Shown here: positions 1 to 5,374 of the stretch, piece by piece | Layout: each line of letters opens with the position of its first letter | Position numbering within the stretch: position 1 is the stretch's first letter | NCBI GenBank assembly: GCA_964657445.1 | Contig: CAZZVB010000253.1 | Location: 1-5,509 of the forward strand | DNA: 5,509 nucleotides | Direction: 5' to 3' | Source: LMUY01 sp964657445 | Lineage (GTDB): Bacteria > Pseudomonadota > Alphaproteobacteria > Acetobacterales > Acetobacteraceae | Program-made: the position numbers and the translations under genes | The notes under the pieces: model-generated | What the model was told of the DNA's origin: nothing | What the model saw: only the letters and a program-made list of their open reading frames with translations | The model's database searches: none

Positions 1-464
1 AGCAGGCGCATGTAGCGCGGCGGGTTGAAGAAATGCGTGATCATGAAGTCGCGCTTGAACTGCTCGCCCATGCCCGCCGTCAGCATGCTGAGCGGGATGG
101 TCGAGGTGTTCGAAGAAATCGCCGTGCCCGGCCGGCGCACTGCTTCCAGCTTCTCGTACAGGCTCTGCTTCACGTCGAGCCGTTCGACGATCACCTCGAT
201 GATCCAGTCGCATTCGGCGAGGCGGCCGAGGTCGTCCTCGATATTGCCGGTCTCCACCAGTTTGGCGGCGCGCGTGCTCATGAACGGCGCCGGCTCGGTC
301 TTGAGCATTTTCTCGACCGCGCCGCTGGCGACGACCGACCGGTCATTGGCGCCCGCCGGAACGATATCGAGCAGCACGACAGGCACGCCGGCGTTGGCGA
401 CCTGGGCGGCGATGCCGGCACCCATCACGCCAGCGCCGATGACGCCGACCTTCCTGATCTGCAT
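1..464 (-). CDS. 3-hydroxyacyl-CoA dehydrogenase, FadN type (N-terminal 154 residues, cut by window edge)
   Basis: This gene encodes the NAD-dependent L-3-hydroxyacyl-CoA dehydrogenase step of beta-oxidation (3-hydroxyacyl-CoA to 3-ketoacyl-CoA), a cytoplasmic reaction. The start is ATG at 464-462 and the frame stays open to the left edge. The Rossmann nucleotide loop GAGVMG lies at residues 10-15, with Asp33 ending the second strand as expected for NAD rather than NADP. The serine region SSNTS is at 117-121 and the catalytic-histidine motif HFFNPP starts at His144. The segment after the Rossmann start (EPAPFMSTRAAKLV, about residues 57-70) resembles the large FadN-type proteins of about 770-790 residues that carry a C-terminal enoyl-CoA hydratase domain. 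That C-terminal part is outside the window, so the fusion is inferred. The start shares one base with the upstream thiolase stop (TGATG), indicating coupled translation and a FadN-FadA working pair. A stand-alone dehydrogenase of about 290 residues is the less likely alternative. Confidence 0.93.
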   Translation of the reverse strand, partial: MQIRKVGVIGAGVMGAGIAAQVANAGVPVVLLDIVPAGANDRSVVASGAVEKMLKTEPAPFMSTRAAKLVETGNIEDDLGRLAECDWIIEVIVERLDVKQSLYEKLEAVRRPGTAISSNTSTIPLSMLTAGMGEQFKRDFMITHFFNPPRYMRL

Positions 465-1609
465 CAGATGCGCTCCAGAACGGTGGCGATCCCCTGCCCG
501 CCGCCGATGCACTGCGTCGCCAGCGCGTAGCGGCCGCCAGTGCGCTGCAGCAGGCTCGCCGCCTTGCCGACGATGCGCGCCCCCGTGGCGCCGAGCGGAT
601 GGCCGATCGCCAAGGCGCCGCCATCGAGGTTCAGCGTCTCCTCGCGGATGCCGATGTCGCGGGCGCTGGCAATGGCCTGGCTGCTGAACGCCTCGTTCAG
701 CTCCACCACGTCCACCGCGCCGATCTCGATCCCGGCCCGAGCCAGCGCCTTGCGGGTGGCGTTGATCGGCCCCACGCCCATGATCTCTGGCCCACATCCG
801 GCGACCGCCTGGCTGCGCACCCGCGCAAGCGGCGTCAGCCCGTGGCGCTCGGCATAGGCTTCTGTCGTCACCAGCACCGCAGCGCATCCGTCGGTCAGCG
901 GCGAGGACGTCCCGGCAGTGACCGTGCCGTCCTTGGAGAAGGCCGGCTTCAGCCCTGCCAGCACTTCGGCCGAGGTTTCCGGGCGGATGCATCCATCCTT
1001 CTCGACCACGGTCTTGCCGTCGCGGATGGCGACGATCTCGGCGTCGAAGCGGCCCCCCGCCTGCGCGGCGGCGGCCTTGGCGTGGCTTTTCACCGCGAAT
1101 GCTTCCTGGTCGGCGCGCGGCACCTGCCACTGGCTGGCCACGTTTTCCGCCGTGTCGCCCATGCCCATGTAGGCGCCGGGTTGCTTCTGCTGCAGCACCG
1201 GGTTGAACAGCGGGTTGTAGCCGCCCAGGGGGATGCGGCTCATGCTCTCTACGCCGGCGCAAATGAACACCTCGCCCGCGCCCATCGCGATCGCCCCGGC
1301 GGCAATGTGCACCGACTGCATGGAGCTGCCGCAGAACCGGTTGACCGTCATGCCCGCCACCGAAATCGGCAGGTCCGACAGCAGGCCGATCAACCGGGCC
1401 ACGTTCATGCCCTGCTCGCCCTCCGGAAAGGCGCAGCCCATGATGACGTCCTCGATATCCTCCGGCTTCACCTTGGTGCGGGCGATCAGCTCACGGATCA
1501 CCTGGGCCGCGAGGTCATCCGGGCGAACGCGGGCCAACCCGCCCTTCTTGGCCAGGGTGAACGGGGACCGGGCGTAGCCGGCGATCACGACAGGGGATGT
1601 GGCGGGCAT
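464..1609 (-). CDS. fadA: Acetyl-CoA C-acyltransferase (3-ketoacyl-CoA thiolase)
   Basis: This cytoplasmic type II thiolase cleaves 3-ketoacyl-CoA with CoA to give acetyl-CoA and a shortened acyl-CoA, the last step of beta-oxidation; the reverse condensation is possible for acetoacetyl-CoA thiolases. It has 381 residues, normal for the family. The nucleophilic cysteine is Cys93 in NRFCGSS. The NEAF motif is present, His337 lies in GHPLGATGAR, and the second catalytic cysteine is Cys367 in CIGGGQGIA, so the active site is complete. The start ATG at 1609-1607 is preceded by a good TGAGGAG ribosome binding site 7 bases away, which overlaps the stop codon of the upstream MerR gene. The stop TGA (466-464) overlaps the dehydrogenase ATG by one base. 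The context, MerR regulator then thiolase then FadN-like dehydrogenase, supports a degradative rather than polyhydroxybutyrate role. Chain-length preference cannot be read from sequence, so the symbol fadA is by family and context. Confidence 0.95.
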   Translation of the reverse strand: MPATSPVVIAGYARSPFTLAKKGGLARVRPDDLAAQVIRELIARTKVKPEDIEDVIMGCAFPEGEQGMNVARLIGLLSDLPISVAGMTVNRFCGSSMQSVHIAAGAIAMGAGEVFICAGVESMSRIPLGGYNPLFNPVLQQKQPGAYMGMGDTAENVASQWQVPRADQEAFAVKSHAKAAAAQAGGRFDAEIVAIRDGKTVVEKDGCIRPETSAEVLAGLKPAFSKDGTVTAGTSSPLTDGCAAVLVTTEAYAERHGLTPLARVRSQAVAGCGPEIMGVGPINATRKALARAGIEIGAVDVVELNEAFSSQAIASARDIGIREETLNLDGGALAIGHPLGATGARIVGKAASLLQRTGGRYALATQCIGGGQGIATVLERI

Positions 1610-1620
1610 TCGATGGCTCC

Positions 1621-2025
1621 TCAGGCTGCTCGTTCGGCGAGCATCTGTTTGGTTTGACGGGCAATCTCGTGAAGTTCGGACAGCGTCTGCGTCAACGCCT
1701 TGCGCTGTTCCTCCAGCAGGCCGATCCGGTTGGCCACGGCCTTTTCCAGCGCGCGCAGCTGCTCCGTCCCGGTCTTGTCGGTGTCATACAGGTCAAGGTA
1801 CTCGGCGATCTCCCGCAGGGAAAATCCCAGCCGTTTGCCGCGCAGGATCAGCACCATGCGCGCCCGATCGCGGGCGGAATAGGCCCGCGTCGTGCCGATC
1901 CGCCGCGGACTGACCAGCCCACGGTCCTCGTAGAAGCGCAGGGTGCGCGCGGTCACACCCAACTCGGCGGCGAGTTCGGTCACGGTGATGAGCGAATCGC
2001 CGTGGGCTTGTTTCGGGTCAGCCAT
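1621..2025 (-). CDS. MerR-family transcriptional regulator, LiuR-like
   Basis: This is a DNA-binding regulator of 134 residues. A winged helix-turn-helix occupies about residues 12-51, with the family signature TLRFYEDRGLVSP at 28-40 and the wing RAYSARDRARM at about 47-57. A helical stretch GFSLREIAEYLDLY (67-80) follows, then a heptad-like coiled coil at about 86-130 for dimerisation. It contains no cysteine at all, so it is not a metal- or thiol-sensing MerR protein. Size and layout resemble the LiuR branch, which controls branched-chain amino-acid and fatty-acid catabolism in proteobacteria and senses an acyl-CoA-type effector; that assignment is inferred. I chose ATG 2025-2023 because it puts about 12 residues before the helix-turn-helix, as in relatives, although no clear ribosome binding site precedes it. 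GTG at 2043-2041, with GGGA five bases upstream, is a credible alternative. It is the first gene of the operon, with only 11 bases to the thiolase, and probably regulates that operon and the divergent decarboxylase. Confidence 0.9.
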   Translation of the reverse strand: MADPKQAHGDSLITVTELAAELGVTARTLRFYEDRGLVSPRRIGTTRAYSARDRARMVLILRGKRLGFSLREIAEYLDLYDTDKTGTEQLRALEKAVANRIGLLEEQRKALTQTLSELHEIARQTKQMLAERAA

Positions 2026-2070
2026 GTTGACCAAAGCGTGCACTGGTTTCCCATTACGTGAACCTTGGAC

Positions 2071-2100
2071 ATTCTTAGTCTCGCCCAATCCTGTTGGCAA
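2071..2100 (-). promoter_or_regulatory. Putative sigma-70 promoter of the merR-thiolase-dehydrogenase operon
   Basis: Read on the minus strand, TTGCCA (2100-2095, five of six bases of the -35 consensus) is followed after 17 bases by TAAGAAT (2077-2071), a fair -10. Transcription would begin near 2064, giving an untranslated leader of about 40 bases before ATG 2025. This placement also argues against the longer regulator reading frame that starts at 2157, because its start would lie upstream of the promoter. Prediction by eye only. Confidence 0.4.
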
Positions 2101-2124
2101 CTGGCATGGTGCCCGGCGTAGCAT
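2094..2124 (+). promoter_or_regulatory. Putative MerR-type promoter of the decarboxylase gene (19-bp spacer)
   Basis: TTGGCA (2094-2099) and TAGCAT (2119-2124) resemble -35 and -10 hexamers but are separated by 19 bases. That spacing is too long for efficient unassisted transcription and is characteristic of promoters activated by MerR-family proteins, which twist the spacer DNA. The start of transcription would fall near 2131, about 16 bases before the decarboxylase ATG. The -35 hexamer is the same DNA as the opposing promoter's -35 read on the other strand. Inferred from spacing and context. Confidence 0.4.
2101..2115. promoter_or_regulatory. Candidate MerR-family operator dyad
   Basis: GGCA-TGG-TGCC (2103-2113) is a perfect inverted repeat with a 3-base centre, and the pair C2101/G2115 extends it beyond one mismatch. 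Its centre (2108) is within one base of the centre of the 19-bp promoter spacer, exactly where a MerR-family dimer binds. A second TGGCA copy at 2095-2099 precedes it in direct orientation. A weaker dyad, GGTT (2045-2048) with AACC (2061-2064), lies at the expected start of the regulator's own transcript and is an alternative operator. Confidence 0.35.
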
Positions 2125-2146
2125 TGAGGGGAATGGAGACCTTGCC

Positions 2147-3448
2147 ATGACCGCCACCGCCCTGCCCGCCCGCGCGACCCGGCACCTGATGCGCTATGGC
2201 GGGGATTTCGTGCCCTTCATCGCGCACCGCGCCGAGGGGTCATTCGTGTACGACGCCGCGGACCGCCGCGTGCTCGACTTCACCTCCGGGCAGATGAGCG
2301 CCATCCTCGGCCACTCCCATCCGGAAATCACCGAGGTGATCCGCCAGGGTGCGGGCAAGCTGGTCCACCTGTTCTCCTCCATGCTGAGCGAGCCGGTGAT
2401 CGCGTTGGCGGAGCAACTGGCCGGGCTGGTGCCGGATCTGCCACGGGTGATGCTGCTCTCCACCGGAGGCGAGGCGAACGAGGCGGCGATCCGCATGGCC
2501 AAGCTGGTGACGGGAAAGTGGGAAATCGTCGGCTTCGCGCAGTCCTGGCACGGCATGACGGGCGGCGCGGCGGCAGCGACCTACAAGGCGGGGCGGCGTG
2601 GCTACGGCCCGGTCGCAGCCGGGTCCTTCGCGATCCCGGCGCCCAACAGCTTCCATCCCCGCTTCGCCAACGTCACCTGGCAAGAAGAACTCGATGACAG
2701 CTTCGCCCTGCTCGACAAGCAGAGCACCGGCAACCTCGCTGCGTTCATCGCCGAGCCGATCCTGTCCAGCGGGGGTATCCTGGATTTGCCGCTGGGCTAT
2801 CTGGCGGCGTTACAGGCGAAGTGCCGCGAGCGCGGCATGCTGCTGATCTTGGACGAGGCGCAAACCGGCATCGGCCGCACCGGGCTGATGTTCGCCTTCG
2901 AGCGGGACGGCGTGATGCCCGACATCCTGACATTGTCCAAGACGCTCGGCGCCGGCCTGCCGCTCTCGGCCGTGATGACGACCGACGCCATCTCAGCCGA
3001 ATGCGATGCGCGCGACTTCCTGTTCTACACAACGCACGTCAATGATCCGCTGCCGGCGTCCGTCGGGCTGAAAGTGCTGGAGATCGTGCAGCGCGACGGC
3101 CTCGCGGCCCGGGCGGACGCAATGGGCAAACGCCTCCGGGACGGCCTGCAATCGCTCCAGGCCCGCTACGCCTGCGTGGGGGATGTGCGCGGCCGCGGAC
3201 TTCTGGTGGGACTGGAGTTCACCGGCGCCAACGGCATCCCGGCGGCTGCATTGTCCGACGCCGTCACCGATCGCGCGTTGGAGCTGGGGCTTTCGGCCAA
3301 CATCGTCCGCGCCGGGTCATCAGGGGGCGTGATGCGCATCGCGCCGCCACTGACGATCACCGAGGCCGATCTGGACCTCGGCGTCGCGATCCTTGGCCAG
3401 GCTATCGCGGACTCGCTATCGCTCGACCTTGCCCAAGCCGCCGATTAG
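2147..3448 (+). CDS. dgdA: 2,2-dialkylglycine decarboxylase (PLP-dependent, class III aminotransferase fold)
   Basis: This cytoplasmic pyridoxal-phosphate enzyme couples decarboxylation of 2,2-dialkylglycines (2-aminoisobutyrate, isovaline) to transamination of pyruvate, giving a ketone (acetone or 2-butanone), CO2 and L-alanine. The 433 residues equal the length I recall for the Burkholderia cepacia enzyme. Its active-site residues have clear counterparts: Gln49 in DFTSGQMSA (Gln52, needed for decarboxylation), Trp134 in QSWHGM (Trp138), Ser208 in LSSGG (Ser215), Asp236 and Gln239 in LDEAQTG, the Schiff-base Lys265 in LSKTLGAG (Lys272), and Arg397 in MRIAPPLT (Arg406, carboxylate binding). 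The potassium-site residues Ser77, Thr296, Val298 and Asp300 also align. I chose ATG 2147, with GGAGA about 7 bases upstream; the frame is open back to 1943, but that part overlaps the regulator and promoters. It is divergent from the MerR gene, whereas the Burkholderia gene has a LysR-type regulator (DgdR). A plain omega-aminotransferase is unlikely given the Gln and Trp signature. Confidence 0.93.
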   Translation: MTATALPARATRHLMRYGGDFVPFIAHRAEGSFVYDAADRRVLDFTSGQMSAILGHSHPEITEVIRQGAGKLVHLFSSMLSEPVIALAEQLAGLVPDLPRVMLLSTGGEANEAAIRMAKLVTGKWEIVGFAQSWHGMTGGAAAATYKAGRRGYGPVAAGSFAIPAPNSFHPRFANVTWQEELDDSFALLDKQSTGNLAAFIAEPILSSGGILDLPLGYLAALQAKCRERGMLLILDEAQTGIGRTGLMFAFERDGVMPDILTLSKTLGAGLPLSAVMTTDAISAECDARDFLFYTTHVNDPLPASVGLKVLEIVQRDGLAARADAMGKRLRDGLQSLQARYACVGDVRGRGLLVGLEFTGANGIPAAALSDAVTDRALELGLSANIVRAGSSGGVMRIAPPLTITEADLDLGVAILGQAIADSLSLDLAQAAD

Positions 3449-3705
3449 GGGATGACGCGCCCATGCGCGGGCGGCGCGTATGGGTCTGGCGGCGGGCACT
3501 CGCAGCCTGCATCCAGAGGGCGCGGACGATAGAGCGGACACACCACTCGGCGTGGCCCATAGGGCGTGCGCAGGAAAGCGTCGCATCGCCCGCCAAGCGG
3601 CGGCGGCCCGTAGCCGTAACCCGGCGGCGCATAATACTGGGCGCTTGCCGGGGCGACCGAGAGGCCAAACACCGCGGCGGCAATCACCAGGAAACCAGAC
3701 TTCAT
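3445..3705 (-). CDS. Small secreted Tyr/Pro-rich protein with four cysteines (hypothetical)
   Basis: This is an 86-residue protein with a textbook Sec signal peptide: Lys2, a hydrophobic core at about 5-17, and a cleavage site ASA|Q after Ala22. The mature 64 residues start with a Tyr/Gly/Pro-rich stretch (YYAPPGYGYGPPPLGG) and then carry four cysteines (41, 56, 68, 70), enough for two disulfides in the periplasm. The segment RCDAFLRTPYGPRRVVC looks like a conserved core. A Pro-rich tail (PPPDPYAPP) follows. It has no membrane anchor and no lipobox. The start ATG 3705-3703 has GGGAG 8 bases upstream, inside the last codons of rdgB, whose stop is only 3 bases away, so it is probably the last gene of the rph-rdgB transcript. 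Its TAA stop overlaps the decarboxylase TAG on the opposite strand. I recall similar short secreted proteins in Acetobacteraceae but know no function. Confidence 0.8.
   Translation of the reverse strand: MKSGFLVIAAAVFGLSVAPASAQYYAPPGYGYGPPPLGGRCDAFLRTPYGPRRVVCPLYRPRPLDAGCECPPPDPYAPPAHGRVIP
3455..3479. terminator. Possible hairpin terminator after the decarboxylase gene
   Basis: ACGCGCC (3455-3461) pairs perfectly with GGCGCGT (3473-3479) around an 11-base loop, beginning 7 bases after the decarboxylase stop codon. No run of T follows on either strand, so it is not a classical intrinsic terminator. It also lies inside the 3' end of the opposing small gene, so the symmetry may be chance in very GC-rich coding DNA. 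Confidence 0.25.
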
Positions 3706-3708
3706 CCT

Positions 3709-4320
3709 TCAAACTCCCACACGGGCAGGTGGCAGACAGGCTGCCCTGAATGCTGCAAAGGCCCGGGCACGGTGGCTGGTCGCGTGCTTGAGCGCCGGGT
3801 CCATCTCACCGTAGCTCAATCCCGACCCAGCGGGCACGAACATTGGATCATACCCGAAGCCTAGCCCACCACGCGGCGGCCAGACGGTATGGCCGTCCAC
3901 CCGGCCTAGGAACGTGGCCGACTCGCCGTCCGACCAGGCCAGCGAGAGAGCGCACATGAACCACGCCCGTCCGTCCTGACCCGCCTCGTCATGCACACGC
4001 TGCATCGCTGCGGTAAAATCCTTGCCCGGCCCGGCCCAGCGTGCCGACAGCACGCCCGGAGCACCGCCGAGCGCCGCCACGCAGAAGCCGGAATCGTCGG
4101 CCATGGCGGGCAGCCCGCTCGCCGTTGCCGCCGCAAGCGCCTTCAAACGCGCGTTCCCAGCGAAATCCGGCTCTGTTTCATCCGGTTCCGGCAGGCCTAA
4201 TGCGCCCGCCGACACCACCGTCACCCCGAACGGCGTCATCATCGGCTCCAGCTCCCTCAGCTTGCCCGGGTTGTGGCTGGCGAGCACGATCGTGTCGCCG
4301 GGCCGCAGCGTCCGGATCAT
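3709..4320 (-). CDS. rdgB: dITP/XTP pyrophosphatase (RdgB/HAM1 family)
   Basis: This cytoplasmic house-cleaning enzyme hydrolyses non-canonical purine nucleoside triphosphates (dITP, ITP, XTP) to the monophosphate and pyrophosphate, keeping deaminated bases out of DNA and RNA. It has 203 residues, typical for the family. The N-terminal phosphate-binding motif is SHNPGK at 15-20. The segment with Phe53, Asn56, Ala57 and Lys60 matches the family's F..NA..K pattern. The acidic ADDSG motif is at 74-78, followed by APGVLSARWAG (87-97), GFGYDP at 154-159, and the base-recognition SHRARA at 182-187. The start ATG 4320-4318 overlaps the rph stop in an ATGA arrangement, so it is probably translated by coupling; no strong ribosome binding site is visible. 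In many alphaproteobacteria rph-rdgB is followed by hemW. Here a small secreted-protein gene follows instead. Confidence 0.97.
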   Translation of the reverse strand: MIRTLRPGDTIVLASHNPGKLRELEPMMTPFGVTVVSAGALGLPEPDETEPDFAGNARLKALAAATASGLPAMADDSGFCVAALGGAPGVLSARWAGPGKDFTAAMQRVHDEAGQDGRAWFMCALSLAWSDGESATFLGRVDGHTVWPPRGGLGFGYDPMFVPAGSGLSYGEMDPALKHATSHRARAFAAFRAACLPPARVGV

Positions 4321-5027
4321 CCGAGAGCGGCGCGCTGCAGCTCGTACAGCCGGCCCGTTCCCAGCCGCGCCAGGCGCATCAGCTCAGCAAATTGCGCGTC
4401 GCTGAATGGCGCCTTCTCGGCCGTCCCTTGGATTTCGACGATGCCGCCCTCCGTCAGCACGAAATTGGCGTCGGCGTCGGCCTCGGAATCCTCGGCATAA
4501 TCCAGGTCCAGCACCGGCTCGCCGCCGAACAGCCCGCAGGACACCGCGGCCACCTGCCCGGTGATCGGCGAGGTGGCGATCACTCGGCTGTCCACCAGCT
4601 TGCGGACTGCCAGGCTGAGCGCCACCCACGCGCCGGTGATCGAGGCGCAGCGCGTGCCGCCATCCGCGTTCAGCACGTCGCAGTCCAGCGTGATGGTCAT
4701 CTCGCCCAGCGCCTTACGGTCCACCACGGCGCGCAGCGAGCGCCCGATCAGGCGCTGGATCTCCTGCGTGCGGCCGGACTGCTTGCCTCGTGCGGCTTCG
4801 CGGTCGCCACGGGTGTGGGTCGCGCGCGGCAGCATGCCGTATTCCGCCGTCACCCAGCCCTCCCCCTTGCCGCGCAGGAACGGCGGCACCCGGCCTTCGA
4901 CGCTCGCCGCACAGAGCACCTCCGTGCCGCCCATCCGAATGACGCACGACCCTTCGGCGTGGTGGGCGAACCCGGTGGTGAAGGAAACGTCGCGCAGCGC
5001 GTCGGGGGCGCGGCCGGATGGGCGCAT
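4317..5027 (-). CDS. rph: Ribonuclease PH (tRNA nucleotidyltransferase)
   Basis: This phosphate-dependent 3'-5' exoribonuclease trims the 3' ends of tRNA precursors and works as a hexamer in the cytoplasm. Its 236 residues are full length for the family. The N-terminal signature MRPSGRAPDALR opens the protein. The motif HTRGDREAARGKQSGR (71-86) carries the phosphate-binding Arg86. LDCDVLNADGGTRCASITGA (114-133) follows, and the acidic catalytic stretch DLDYAEDSEADADANF is at 174-189. The start ATG 5027-5025 has GAGGA 8 bases upstream. The stop overlaps the rdgB start (ATGA), and the pair is a common alphaproteobacterial operon. I see no convincing promoter in the 58 bases upstream, so transcription may begin before or within the small gene at 5086-5271. 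Confidence 0.97.
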   Translation of the reverse strand: MRPSGRAPDALRDVSFTTGFAHHAEGSCVIRMGGTEVLCAASVEGRVPPFLRGKGEGWVTAEYGMLPRATHTRGDREAARGKQSGRTQEIQRLIGRSLRAVVDRKALGEMTITLDCDVLNADGGTRCASITGAWVALSLAVRKLVDSRVIATSPITGQVAAVSCGLFGGEPVLDLDYAEDSEADADANFVLTEGGIVEIQGTAEKAPFSDAQFAELMRLARLGTGRLYELQRAALG

Positions 5028-5085
5028 GATGATGGTCCTCGTCGAGAGAAGCCGCTTCCTAGACGCGCTTGCCCGCGCACGCCAG

Positions 5086-5271
5086 CTACTCGGGCTCCGG
5101 CTCCAGCGTCGGCAGCACCTCGGCCGAAAGCTGATGGGTCTCCGCCTGCTGCTCCAGCGACTTAGGGAAGCGCGACCGCCGGGCCTGCACCAGGCACTGC
5201 TTGGCCTTTCCCTCGTGCCACGCCTTGGCCGCTTCCAGCGCCGCTTTCCAACCTCGTTCGAACTCGCTCAC
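5086..5271 (-). CDS. Hypothetical 61-residue protein upstream of rph
   Basis: This is a short, charged, soluble protein without signal peptide or membrane segment. A predicted amphipathic helix covers about residues 3-30 (GWKAALEAAKAWHEGKAKQC, rich in Ala, Lys, Glu and two Trp). A basic patch QARRSRFPKSLEQQAE sits at about 29-44, a second helix follows, and the tail is acidic (LEPEPE). The start is GTG at 5271-5269 with GAGG 9 bases upstream. The stop TAG at 5088-5086 is 58 bases before rph on the same strand. The composition is protein-like, unlike the Arg/Pro/Ala-rich translations of neighbouring non-coding frames, and the overlapping plus-strand frames look like shadows. I do not recognise a named family, though it resembles short uncharacterised alphaproteobacterial proteins. 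Confidence 0.65.
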   Translation of the reverse strand: MSEFERGWKAALEAAKAWHEGKAKQCLVQARRSRFPKSLEQQAETHQLSAEVLPTLEPEPE

Positions 5272-5295
5272 CTGCGCCGGCCTCGCTCACTAAAG

Positions 5296-5374
5296 CCCTC
5301 TGCCTTGTCGGGAGAGGGTTGGATGAGGGACCGGCGGCGTGCAAGCGCAGCCCTTGCCGTTGGCCCCTCACCCA
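5296..5374. repeat. REP-like element made of two adjacent hairpins
   Basis: The first hairpin pairs 5296-5304 (CCCTCTGCC) with 5310-5318 (GGGAGAGGG), eight of nine bases, around a 5-base loop. The second pairs 5320-5332 with 5362-5374 (TGGATGAGGGACC against a TGGGTGAGGGGCC complement), eleven of thirteen, and contains an inner perfect stem GCAAG/CTTGC (5341-5345, 5353-5357). The GGGAGAGGGTTGG-TGAGGG wording is typical of dispersed intergenic repeats in GC-rich proteobacteria. The mismatches suggest an old, decayed copy. It lies upstream of the 61-residue gene and could also act as a transcription barrier. Confidence 0.6.

Noticed and set aside
25..687. Plus-strand open frames opposite the dehydrogenase and thiolase junction
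   Set aside because: The minus strand carries NAD-binding and thiolase motifs in one coherent operon. The plus frames have Ser/Arg-rich translations without domains.
599..1657. Long plus-strand open frame of 352 codons opposite the thiolase
   Set aside because: It is antisense to a thiolase with a complete active site. Its product is rich in His, Arg, Gly and Ala with no domain, as expected for a shadow frame in GC-rich DNA.
2065..2092. Alternative plus-strand promoter TTGGAC-N16-AATCCT
   Set aside because: The -10 match is poor and the spacing is short. The TTGGCA-N19-TAGCAT pair better fits the MerR context and the distance to the gene.
1943..2146. N-terminal extension of the decarboxylase by 68 residues
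   Set aside because: It would overlap the regulator gene and both predicted promoters, has no homology to the enzyme family, and the ATG at 2147 gives the exact expected length with a ribosome binding site.
2026..2157. N-terminal extension of the MerR regulator by 44 residues
   Set aside because: The extra residues are unlike the family, the start would overlap the decarboxylase start, and it lies upstream of the regulator's likely promoter. A short extension to GTG 2043 remains possible.
4041..5165. Plus-strand open frame of 374 codons opposite rdgB and rph
   Set aside because: It is the antisense of two highly conserved genes with an Arg/Pro/Ala-rich low-complexity product and no recognisable motif.
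5263..5290. Exact 9-bp direct repeat CTCGCTCAC, 19 bases apart
   Set aside because: It is short and GC-rich, with no similarity in the sequence between or beyond the copies, so it is not evidence of a mobile-element target duplication. It is only relevant to start choice.
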